Assembly (NCBI GenBank): GCA_963377175.1
Contig: CAUJNA010000535.1
Coordinates: forward strand, 692,001-756,000
Direction: 5' to 3'
Length of the DNA: 64,000 nucleotides
Source of the DNA: Effrenium voratum
Taxonomy: Eukaryota > Sar > Dinophyceae > Suessiales > Symbiodiniaceae
Every line of letters starts with the position of its first letter. Within the stretch, counting starts at the first letter, position 1. Below the pieces are notes generated by a model that was not told the DNA's origin, did not search any database, and saw only the letters and a program-made list of their open reading frames with translations. The translations under genes were made by a program, and so were the position numbers. Shown one piece after another: positions 13,201 through 25,400 of this stretch.

Positions 13201-13447
13201 TGGCCTGAAGGATGCACCGCATACTCAAGGCTAGAGCTTCCTGCGCCTTAGATTCAAGAAGTACACACAATTAATGCGTACAAACGCCTCCACCTCGGTT
13301 TAAAGGGAAACGAAAAGAAAATCAATCATTTCAAGGGTGCCCCCGCCCCCGTTTTAAGCCAAACCCATTTGCCCGGGCCGCCCATTCCGGCCTCACCCGA
13401 GATGAAAGCTTTGGACGCTACCGGCTGCGACACCTTCGTAGAGATCG
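10283..13447 (+). CDS. PKS acyltransferase (AT) domain, C-terminal part, two exons
   Basis: The AT loads malonyl-type extender units onto the ACP. Exon 10283 to about 10375 follows an AG|G acceptor and reads VSCMTGSLASEELTTADYW. This resembles the AT segment with a TG turn followed by an acidic-Tyr-Trp motif just before the conserved PV-F stretch. Exon 13402-13447 reads MKALDATGCDTFVEIG, the closing AT motif (usually a GC--F-EIGP pattern). A GC donor at 13448 would leave phase 1. The two exons are phase-compatible with a single domain but their exact junction is not fixed. The catalytic GHSxG serine region and the substrate-specificity motif (YASH or HAFH type) should lie upstream and were not recognised, so extender specificity cannot be predicted. 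The second exon is the more secure of the two. Confidence 0.6.
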
Positions 13448-16400
13448 GCCGCGTGCATAGTCGGTTCTCGTAAGAAGGTTCCAGTAAGCCGTTTCCCCCA
13501 GGTAGATGGGCAGAACGATAGATAAATAGAATTCGATAGAAAGATAGATAGGTATTCCCGTTTCCTCTTGAATCCTGCGAGATGTCATACATGCGGCCGG
13601 ATTCTTTTGGGGCCTGGTTTGCTTTCCACAGTCAAGGGAGTCCAGCCGTGAGGTTTGGCAACTGCACGGACTCTTGGATTTTTGTTTCTGATGGAAGCCC
13701 TTTGCAAGGTGATTTTCTACAGAAACCGTTTGTCAGGTACCCATTGTCATTGCCACAAGGCCATGCTCCAATCACGTCCTGTCGGGATCCCCTCAGGCGT
13801 ATTCGTTTGGTTGGGGTTGTGGATGGGTCAGGTTGCTGCGATTTGTGGGTAAGAGGATCCGTCAACGAATGAGTCGGAGGAGAAGGGCGTTTCAATGCAC
13901 CTCATGGTGTTGGTACACTCTTGGTGGTGCCAAGGGAAACGTGCACGTGGCACTGGCTAGGCTTATTTCCACAAGCGTCCCTCGAACCACTCATTACAGT
14001 TTACTGGAGATCATAGCAACCTTCAGCTCCCGAAATCGAGTCTGGGAGCAGTCGAACACTGGAGGAGATCAGATCCATGCAATCAAGATCGCAAATCAGC
14101 TCCAGTGAAGGCAGCAAAATGGGGCTCCCTCACTAAATAGCCCTTAGAATCCTTAGAGTTCGACTGGATCTCGCCAACTTCCGATGTCAGCTGCCTGCTA
14201 AATCTTGATCGTGACTTAAAGAACGACAACAAAAACAAAAGTGCGTGGTTCCATCCCAGGATTAACTTTTTGGTTTAGACCCCGTCCATGTGCTGGCTGT
14301 CCAAGCATGCTTTGGCGTTCTCCTTCCTCATGGGGCCTGAGGCCTCAATGCTTGTCCTTTGGCTGATTCCCTACCAAGGCCTTTGCATTCTATGACCACC
14401 AGGGCACCAAGAAACTGTTGAAATCCACAAGGCAAATACAAGGTATGAGTTCTTCCATAGAAAGCCATTACTTGCAAACTTCGATTTCATCCGGAGGGCC
14501 ATGCTACGTACTGCTGAGGTTGTTTCCCCTTTGGTGGGGATTCATGTGTTCATATTGATTTTAGGGGTTCCCTTGCGTAGTATCAGCATGGTCAGCACTA
14601 ATCCAGGTTGCATGAAACTGTTTGTCATGTGGCCATGATTGTGAATGGTTGGAACACCTAACCAATTGGTTGGTGGTTGCATACGTCCCCCATGTGTTTT
14701 TGCCGTGTCCAGCAAGCGCTTCGATTTCAATCAACATGCTCACAACATGATTTGCTTGGCTCAGGCCCGCGCCCTTTGCGCTGCCGGCATGGGTTGATTT
14801 GCTGAAGAGCTGACCTGGCAAAAAGCACAGGATCCCAAACGGGGACCTGGTCAGTTGGTTGTATCAAGGTTTCCAGGACTTCCAACCAGCCCACCTAGGA
14901 TAAAAGTGGGTATATATATATATATGCTCCAGTCCCCATACACAAGGCCCTCCCCCACATCATCTGCATCAATGCGGATTATGCTGGCAATGCTGGGGAT
15001 GCTGTCCAGTACCGTGCCCAGACCACCCCTTTCACTCCTTGAACCCCGACACCCCCGCCCCCACCAAAACCAAACCCCAAACGATTCCTAAACCAACCCT
15101 AAACCCACCCCAAACAACACCCCACCCGAACTTGCTCAAACCATCCACCCCAATAAAAACCAAAAGGTTCCCAGCAAATGACTCTGCTTGTCCGACTTGG
15201 GTTCTGTGCCTGGCTCGTTTGCGGGTGCAAATGCAGGGACCGTGCAACCTTTTGATTTGGGTCGTTGGCCCTTCGGGCCGCTACAAACTTTGACAAAAAC
15301 AGCTCCTACCATGACGCTTGGGATCGACCCCTTTTGGTGTTGAAGCAAACAAAACCCAGTTGGAATGCTAGGTCCCCCAGTAGTGCCCTTTTACGCTTTT
15401 TTGGGGGGGGATTCCCCTACTACAACAGACTCCAGAAAACAGGGTACCCTTATATCTCTACTGGAGCACCTAGAATTTGTTTGGGCGAATTGTAGGGACC
15501 TCACACAAGGCTTTGCGACCTCCATGAAGGTTTCTTGGGGAGCGCTTGGTTCAGGACCTCGACAAGTCACAAATGATCCAAGCGCCGCACCAGGTTGTTG
15601 CGGCTGGGGCAGAGCTGTTGCCAGGCCTGAGATTTGGGTCAAATGTTTCATTTGAGTCGAAGGTTCAGGGACAGTCCCAACCAGAGGTGACTGCTGAGAA
15701 AAAGGTCGCTTCATTGTTGACATGGCATGCTCAAGTTCCTAATCCAGAGAGGCAAGTGCCGGTTTTGATCTGTTTGAAAAGGTTCTCTGCGTTTAGAACG
15801 CAAGGCCGACCCATGTGGAAAGCCACTATGGTCAAAACACCTCACTGGGGCTGCCCCTTAACGGGGACCCAATCGAATCTAGTTGTTAAACCAGCTTTTG
15901 CATATATTTTTCGCGCAAGCTGCGCAAACCATATATGCTGCACTGTTATGAGAGCCGCAAAAACCAGCCCTCTGAAGATTCCCCCGGCAAACGCGCTTTG
16001 GGCATAAGCCCTGTGACGGTGATATGCGCAAAGATCCGCTCCGTTTGAGGCCCCTGGGCACCTCTGGCTTTCCACCGTCACGCGTGGGCGCCGAGAAAGA
16101 CGGTCGCCGTGTGTAACCGTTTGTTGGTGTATTCGGTTTTTTCCCTTTTGTGTTTTTACGTTTTTTCTTCTTCTTCTTTTTCTTCTTTTTTTTCGGGAGA
16201 TCGGACGACGGCGCCCCAGTTTTGGTTAGGGATCCAAATTCGTAACAGCCCAGGAGAGTTCTTTAGTGCTCCCACTAACAGACCCCTGGACTCCAATGCT
16301 CTGTTGCATGCACCATGCTAGTACGAGGGGAGATGATGTTGAGGAAGAAACCACCATCATTTATGTTGTGTGAGTTTCGGGATTAGGAAGCCAGGTAAGA

Positions 16401-19400
16401 GTAAACACAAGACAAGCCTTGTAATCCGCTGTTGCATGCATCGCTGATGCGTCCGCAGCATGTTCAGGTTAGCGACACACGTATTTCTCGTCCGTTTAAT
16501 TATACAACCATACAGCTGTACGGACATGTGTACTTTCGTTCCTGATTTGGGTATATGAAAAGCTTTAGGATGCTGTGACCTCACACGGACAGAGGACGCC
16601 ACCCCCGACCCTGAATGGGCATCCTGTTTTTGTAGCAATCCATCCCGCTGGAGGGGTCCTTGATTTGGAGAAGCATCCATAATCTCCCGCGCATTGAAGT
16701 TATCCAAGAAAAGCCCACCGTGTTTAGAGAAGTCCCACATGATGCGCACGCTTGACTATATTTTAGGACAATCAGCCCAGTTTGGGGCTACGTCCGCTAC
16801 CTTCAATTCGGCTGAGTTACTGAGGACCAGCATGTCGCATCGGCTCAGGCCTGAGCGCCCGGCGGGGGAGTCGCTGGTTTCCACGGCGCGGGCACTGAAG
16901 GCAGGGTTCTTTCGCTGGCTTTACATGAGATCCGACCAAGGGGATTACCAAAGAACACACGAGTGATTGGGACGAGTAGCCACGGACATGAAGTTGTCAT
17001 AGGTGAGGATAGCCGCACTTGCGATTCTTCTTTATGATATGTTTTGGTTAGGCTCCTTCAGCACCAGGTGTTGACTGTGACTCAGATGCCCAGGACAGAT
17101 TGACTTCTTGCGCCTTTAGTGTTCCGTGTGCGATCCGGTTTGAGACGCAACCACTCAACGCGTGATCACTTGCATTTTTTATTGATTGGATGGTGCAGCT
17201 TGGGATACTTCTGCAGACTTCGCGGGGTTTACCGTTTGGCCACATGTTCCAGAAAATGAAGAGACTTCTCAAAGGTCTAGCCACTGGAATATGTCAATTT
17301 AATGGTCCTGCCTAATTTCTGGCAAGCTCACCTGGGGCCAGAGTAAGCTCAGCATGTTGATGGTTTCTTACTTGGGGACCCCTCAATTCATGTTTTGGAG
17401 TCATTATTCAAGCACGACCCAGCACCCCTTGAGTTGGCGAGCATGACACCCTTGGTGGACGGCCCGAGAGCCGCTTCCGCCGGATTGAAGATCCAATCCG
17501 AGGGCTGTCTGTGGGTATTTCTGTTTGGGAATCCAAGCATTCGGAAGTGTTCCTTTCTTGAATATGCGTTGAGCATATAGTTTTTTACACACAGTCGCCA
17601 GCAACACAGCCTGAAACTACAGCTAGAATCAGTTTGGCCCCTGGCGACATTGGGGCTTTGTCCTTGAATGGTGTGAGCTGCTTGCGACAAAGTGAGCATT
17701 TGACTTTTGTCCTTGAAGGGCGAATCGAATCTGACTGGATTCAACCCCCAATTCAGTTGCCAGTGAACAGCATCCCGAATAGACAAACAGGTCAAGGTTG
17801 CACAAACAGTCAAGGTTGCATGCCCTGTTTACCGACTCAACCTAGTGCCTGTGCAAAGGTGTTTGTTGTGTCATGTTGTGGTAGGTATATAGTGGTATGT
17901 ATATATATATATGCAGATCCCAGTACTTCCTGTTGCCATTGCGCATTTGGCCAGGCAGCACTATTGATGTTTTCCTAGCACATCAGTCGAGAGTAGCTAG
18001 GGGACTTACAACACATTACGTTTGCAAGGGATCAGTTTAGCCCCAGGGTTCTCATGTATGACTTTTCTCGGCGAAACCTTTGTTGGATGGTGTCAAATGC
18101 AAACCAAGGAGTTGAGCAAGCCAAAAAGAAGCTACCTGGAGTCTCCACGACCCTTAACAAATGGGATCACTACCCAAAATTCTGGGGTCCCAGACCCATT
18201 TGTTTAAGGGTTATGGAGAGTCTAGGTAAACAGAAACCACCCATTGGGCATTTCGGGCAAACTGAAAGGACGCTGAAGCGAACTGAAACGAAACCAAGCG
18301 CAGGCCGCCGTAGCGGCACTGCAGCCGAGCTGCTTCCCGTGGGTCAGAAGCCCCGAGCTTGCGCAGTGGCCGGAAAGCTTCGGCCAAGGGACTCCCAATG
18401 TGTGGATGTGGTTTTTCGGGGAGGCCTTTTGGAGGCACATGCGCCGTAATCAAAACCCGGGTAGGTGAAGGTTAGTAAGGGAAAGTCCCAGCCATAATCA
18501 GTTGCGGCCGCCTTTGTTGTTCTTTACATTGGTTTGGGTGCAACATTTTAATACCAGTTTTTGATTGTGACTCACATGTTTTCCCAACAAGTTTTGGGGG
18601 AGCCCTTGTTGTTGGGTTTGCGGAGCCCTTTTCTCAAGAAGCCACAACAAGCCAACTCCCATTTGGGGAAAAATACATGTGTTCATGCTGCGAGGCGCAC
18701 TATGCATTTGCATAGCCAAAAGCACAGTAAAGTCATAGCTAATCAATACATATATATATATACACATGTATACTAGACACGTGGAGCCTCAATCACTGAA
18801 CCATTGAACCATGAAAGTATTGTTTGCCTTGTTGGTTGACTCCGTGGACTGCGGGCGCGCCTCTCTCCGATGTTTGAACCTCTGGCGGCTCTGATCAGAT
18901 TCGGCAAGACTTTCAACGGGGGGGCTGTCAATAGCGGTTCTTGGATCGTTTTGTCAATCAATCCTGCCCAGAAGCTTGGATTCCCCATTGGTCATGTGTT
19001 TCAGTTGGTCCGGAATCTCGAAACTTGGCAGAGTTTGGGCCATTGGGCAGTGAGACCCTGGGTCAGGAAAATGTCAAGTTCTGTGACACCACTTTGAAAG
19101 AAGCACCGGGCCAAATGTAAATTTGGCTCGGGAAGATGGCTCGCGAGACAGTTGTCCATGTTGAAAGAGGCTTGTGTTTGGGTAGCGGCCGTGTAGACGG
19201 ACCCTTGCGACTGGTTCTTGTCTATGTTTAATTCATCTTCAGCAAAGCCAAAAGGAGGTCCTTATTGCTTGGACACATGACACAACTGGTTCACTAGTTC
19301 ACCTTTGTTTGCTGTTGCAGCTGACCCGTTGCGGGCAAAACCCATGCTTGTTTTCTGCACCATCGAACCACTGGTAGGGAAGCTATACCAAACGCGAGTC

Positions 19401-22400
19401 TGCTAAAGGCTCAAGCGCGCCAATCAAGCCCAACAAAGAGATACTTGCTTCTCTCAGTCAGATTCTAGCAGCTGCTCGTTGGACATATACCGGCTGGACA
19501 CGCCAAGATGAGAGTTGGTGATTGCTTTCAATTGTTTGGGGGCGTTCATGCTATCAATGGTGTTGACTCATACACACAGAGGAGTGGTGTTGCTTTGTTA
19601 CGCCCGCTTTCTTTCTGTTGAGCCAAGTGCTCGGCTCTTTGCTTGCATGCCCACTGTGTTTCCTCATGGGTGTCATCGTGATCAGCCCTCGGGTTTTGGC
19701 ACATCGTGCTAAATATGGCCCCCTTGGCCGCGGTCCTTCAGTACCAATGTTCCCCTATGACAGGTTCTCACTAAAGGACAAAGTTCAAGGGTTCCCAACC
19801 AGGGCAACTAGGACGCGATCAGGTGAAGCCCTTGGTGCATCCCTTGCTGGGCCAATGGAAGGTGGGGGCACAAGAAAGCGACCGTAGTGTCCAGAACCAA
19901 GAGAACTGTTGCTTTGCCTGCAGTGTGTCGCTTCCCTTTCCTACTTAGTGACTTAAGACCCGGTTCAAATTTGCAACCAGATTCAAAGGAGCATGTGTCG
20001 TGGTTGCCTGAATACGCACTTGTTTAAAACTCCTTAAAAGGGCTCATGACTGAGGAAAACTATATTTTGCTTCGTGGCATGTTGGACTGGCTTCCAGGTT
20101 TTGGCCTCAGAGGAAGGGCTTGATCCAAGCCATGGAGTACTTACACCTAGACCCCCTCCCCCCGCCCCGAAAGGGGAGTCCCCCAATTTTAGCCTCTCAC
20201 TCAGCTTGCTGAGAATGACTGCCTTTTGCGGAACTGTGCATTTGTGTTAGAGCAGGAAGGAGTTGTATTCCCACAATGGAGGGAGTAACGAACCCATCAA
20301 TCTTGGAGATGAGTAGGTGAGTACTCATCCACCACCAATGTCGCACAGCTCAAGGCGCCAGTTTGAGGCCTTACTAAGGCCTCAGTAAAGCCTTAAACTC
20401 AGCAAGGCCTCAGTAAGGCCTCAGCATTGCCACAAAATTGCTGGAAAGAGGCCATCTTCTACATTTGATGTTCTGTTCCTGGTTACATTTACACTAGTCT
20501 TCTCATACCTGGCGGCAACGTTTCCCGGAGGCAAGGCAAAACTGGGTTTGAAGTGCTACAGAGTGCCAAGTGAGCACTGAGCCTAAGGTTAGCAAGGCCT
20601 CAAGGAGCGGGGGGGGGTAAGTAACCCATGATGAAGGGACCCCCACCTGAAGCCTGAAAGCAAGTCCAGGTGGAAATTTGGACCTTTGGGATCCCAACGC
20701 CTCCCATAAACATCCCCTGGGGTTACAGCACGATGGTGGCTGCCATGCGACCAGCTCAACGAGTTTCCGTTCGGTTGATGTTGAATGACACAAGTCGGAA
20801 CACTAGAACACTGAGAGGCTTGGCCAAAGGACCAAGGATCTTCAGGGGCAGGGGCCATGGCAAAGACAGCAACCACACGGCAACAAACGGACGAACAAAG
20901 AAGCGAGCAAAACAGATGCAAAGAAATAAATACAAGAAAACACACACACACACACACAAGGAAACAACGAAGCAAGCACGCAAACAAATATTGAAGTTTT
21001 CAACAAGTAAGTAAACACAGAGACAAACCAACTCATAACCCAAGAAAGAAGCCGTGAAACAGACAATCACAACAATTAACAACAACTAACAACAATTCAG
21101 CAAACACAGAACTACGAACAAACCAGCACAATGAATTCAAGCTCAAAAAACATATTGGAACAACAACAGAAACAAGAAAACACAAAACCAAGACATAGCA
21201 AAATGAGCGAACATGCAAGGACACAAGTCTGGGGCCCCCAGTGTGCCCTTTTGCCCTTTCTTGGGAGAGGGTTCCCCTACTAGAATAGACTACAGAAGAA
21301 AGGGTACCCTTAATCTCTCTACTGGAGGACCTGGAAGTGATTCAAATCATTTCCTGTTCGCCAGGCCGAGTCCAAGTGCTTCCGCTCCAAGTGTCCGCTC
21401 TCGGACTCGGACGGATCTGCGGCGGCGCGGCTCTTCCGCCAGCACCGGGCACGGGAAGCCCAGAGTGGGAGCAGGCCCCCCACACACCTCACCCCCCAAA
21501 CCCGTTGTTGTGCAAGATGCCGCCATTACAGAATCTAAGATCTTTGCATGTTTGCAAGCATGTCATTTTAAATATCGCTTTTCATCGGGTCAAAGTGGGT
21601 TTCCTTTGGGGTCATGTTGGAAGAGCTTTGTGCCACGGGTAAATGCAAGCCAGCATTTGGCTCTGGAGAATTGTGACCTGGAGGGCGCTTTGGAGGAAGA
21701 GGCTGTGAATAGGGGCAAGCTCGCAGTTAAATGGCTTCGCCAAACGATCTGAACCCCGTAACCTTCATTGCGTAGCAGCCTCGGGGTCAGACTGGTGGTG
21801 TTGGCATTGAGTCAGCCGTGCCCTCAGCCGATTTGTCAAAGGCGGCATTTAGTATCAAAGGCAACATTTTGCGCGCCCTTTCCAGTCACAGCCAGAAAGA
21901 TTACAGTTTTGCTGCTTCCATGGTTTCACGACAAGACATTATGATGAGCACTTGAGGGTGATGCAACGAAGTACTCGCGTTGCGGTTGGACGCTGCCACC
22001 AACAGCCGACTTAGTCTCTGAAGTTACACCCCACGTGTGATTATCAAGTTTAGGTCTACGCCTCAGTTCAACACTGCAAGATTCGTCTTGGATATTGGAC
22101 CGGAGCTTTATGACCATTTTGTCAACAGAGGGATTCCCGCTTGTTTGATGCACATGAATCCTTGACGAGGGGTCATGGGCATTTGGTCCGGTTGATCCCG
22201 ACACACGCAAACCTAGATCTAAACACCGGCAAGTGGAAGCCAATCGCCGTGTGTTTGTTGCAATTCATCAGCAAGTCTGGGTCATATCAGTGGCGGCCCG
22301 GGCATGTGTCAGCAATGGGCCGGGCACCAACTGGATTATCTAACACAGGCTTTCACGCTGTGAATCATCGCCCAACATTCGCTCAATGGTGTTGCTTTGA

Positions 22401-25400
22401 CAATTTCTCAAGTTGATTGTGCAACATCCAGCGGATCAATACGGTCACATAGCTTTCAATGGGTGAAACAACTGGGTCCAAACGTATAGTTTGGCTAGCA
22501 GCAATTTAAGTTGACTTGTTTCCAAAGTACTCACCACGACTCTTTCGCAATAGGCGGAATGCTAGACTCACCAAGATGTCCCTTGCTTTCAGGATTTCTG
22601 CGCCAAGCAACTCTGCGAGGTCTTGGGAGAAGCCGTGCTCCCCGGCGCCTCGCACTTACTGCTTATGGCCGCAGCGCATTTGGAGACACAATCGCCCGGC
22701 GGCCCGGCCATTGGCTGTGCTTGTTCGCCAGCCTCTGTTCAAGGCCGGGAGGGTGTGTGTGTGTGTGTGTGTGGGTGGGTGTGTGTGTGTGTGTGTGTCT
22801 GTTTTTGTTTTATTTATTCATTTTGATGTTAATCTTGGTAGACAACCAGTAAGCTCCCGGATACAAGAACGCTGTGCCAGCCATTCGCCGGGGATCCCAA
22901 ACTCGTTTTTACGCAAGCCTCAGTCTGGGTGCTAAATCGCCCATGCTAATGTCCTCCCCCCCTTGACCCTCCCCCCGAAGGACGGCAAAAAGCGGATTGA
23001 CGCTTTGTTTATCCCGCCGAAAGGGAAGGGCTCCGGTGCTGAGGCCCTTGCCAGGGGGCCGCTTCATTGAGCTCCAGGAGGGAGCGGCGGTTAAACGCGA
23101 AATGGAACTTCACTGGCTAAGCCTAGTCCGGATGCTGAATGGTCTGGAGATGTCTGGAGAATACAAAGAAGGACCCTCCCATGTTGAGCCCTCATTAGTG
23201 GGATCCCTCGAATTTTCTTGTGACGTGCAGATTGCAACTTTGGCAGGGGTCCCCTATTGCAACACACACCACGAGCCCAGAGGTTCTCTTGCAACTGAGC
23301 ACGGGAACCCAAAGAGCACCCGTGGCTGGGGGGGGGGGTCCGGAGGCACCCTGAGGGCTCCAGTCCCTTCGAAGCAATACATACGGAATAAGTTGTTCCC
23401 TCCCCATAAGGGAGCTTATGACTCAAATTGAATCGAGAAGGAGACAAGGCAATGGACGTGGCATCTGGGATCCCTATGGAAATTAGTGCACCTGTGTGTT
23501 TGCAGCTCCTGGTGTCAAGCCCTGCGTTCATCTTCAGGGCCGTACCAGGCTATGTGGCTATGAAGTCAGACCACAACAGTTGGGACGCCGTCGTTGGCCC
23601 TTTCAGACTTCAACTGCAAGAGTTACTGTTCCAGTATTGTGGATAATTATGTTTTAGGTTGCCACTTTCTGTAAATGGTCAAGGTAGTCCCCAAGTAAGG
23701 CAGTCATGCTCAGGGACCGAACCACTATCACCGAAAGTGGCCGGCCCATGTTCTGCTAGGCCCGTTTCGATTGGCCGGTTTCCGGGTTGCTGGCGAGGAT
23801 GTTACCTTTCAGAGAGCCTTCGTGATGCCCCACGATGACCCTCTCACGACAGAGGTCATGTTGGAGCAGGCGCAGCGGCCGGGCCAACGGGGCGTGGTGT
23901 GGATCCATCCGGGCATACAGCTGGCAACATCCAAGCATGGGTCGCGACTATTGGATTCGCTTGCCCTTTCTTCTCCGCATCCCCGTTAAAACAGGAAAGC
24001 CCTAAACGCTAGGAAGAACCTAAACAAGAGCTCGGAAACTTGGGGGGGGGGGGACACTCTGAAGAAGACCCTGGACACCAGGGTCACTAGGGTCACCATG
24101 GAGATGTTTGCACCTTGATCGCAGGAGGGCCTGCAGATCCTGAGCCGCTCCAAGACCGAAGGGCAGATTCATGCGCAGTGCAGGCTTGCCAGAGCCTTGG
24201 CGAGGCGACAAATCCGAGCTCTCTTGGACCCTGGCTCCTGCCTGGGTCGTTTTTGTTTTTTGAGGGGACCACTTTTTTGCGGTTTTAAATCAAAAGGAAA
24301 AAGCACATTTCCTTGGGGGGGTCCTCTAAAAGAGTCACCCAAATTGAATTGAAAGATACCTTCACTTCTGCCAACTTCGGTGAGCCTTGGTGAAGCTTGT
24401 GCTGGGTCGAATGGATTGCGGGTTCACGAGGGTGCCCGTTGCCTGGTGAGGCCGCAGTCTGTCTATCAGATGATCATGGGTATTCGGAAGCCTTGCCACT
24501 GATTCAGAACCCTGGAGTTACAAACGCGTGGCTGTATTGGGAAATCTCTTTTGGGTCATGTCTCATAGAGGACCCTCAAGATATAGCCACGGAGTTCCTG
24601 TGGTCTAAGCCCCAAGCGAAATGAACCTGAGCTTTGGTTCTTCTGCCCGAGGATTGGTGGGAGGGCCAAAAGCCAAAGGATCGATGCTCCACAGCCTGGA
24701 GGAATGGAAAGCAAAGTGTATCTCGGAGCCTGCGGACACCTACGGGACCGGGAGATCTGAAGCGCTTTAATGCCCAAACCGGTTGGGGCTTTAGAACCCC
24801 AAAGCCCTAAATGTGAGCCCTGAACGGTTTCGGGTTTTCATCGGGCTTGTTTGTGGGGCCCGTGATGAAAGAGGGGGTGGTAGAAACCTGCAAAACGGTC
24901 AACATAAATTCTGTATATATATATATATATGTTATACCCCTTGCGTACCTGGTAGCTACAAGCAGCACTTCTGTACAATACGGCATCTCTCTTCCTGCAA
25001 GGTTGGGGTGTGTGTTTTGCCTCTCTACCCCAGAAGTTCCTCACTCACGGCTTTTGAAAGGCTTCCAAGATTGATCGGCCAGGATGCTGGAGAGGTGCGG
25101 GCTTCACTACGGGCCAAGCTTTAGAAGCATCCGCTCTTGGTCCATGAGCACCGACGGTGCCACGAGCGCAACTGGTGTCTATTGTTCCACTTTGGTGATC
25201 GCATTGAAGCCGGTACGTAGACAAAGCCTGTAGGCACACATCACGCCATTGGGGTGTGTGCGGTCTCCCGTTTTTTTTTTGGGGGGTTCCTTGACTTCCG
25301 GCGGCTCGGATCGGCTTTGAACTCCCGGGCTTGGCGCAGTCGGAGTTCTGAGGCGTCTATGCCTTGGCCCGGCTGGGCTTGGCGCCTGCAGAGCCCTGGG

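Noticed and set aside
15041..15156. Interstitial telomere
   Set aside because: Only one CCCTAAACCC word among irregular C/A repeats; no periodic seven-base array.
17430..17505. Coding-like stretch LELASMTPLVDGPRAASAG between AT and DH
   Set aside because: No recognisable motif and no junction that could be tested; kept out of the annotation.
22593..22640. DH motif with Cys in place of catalytic His (possible inactive DH)
   Set aside because: An AG|G acceptor at 22620 joined to the exon ending at 21448 restores His with exact motif spacing, so the Cys codon is intronic.
23035..23110. Coding-like stretch GGRFIELQEGAAVKREMEL between DH exons
   Set aside because: Exon 22718 joins cleanly to 23798 without it and its content does not fit the DH order; a low-probability alternative exon.
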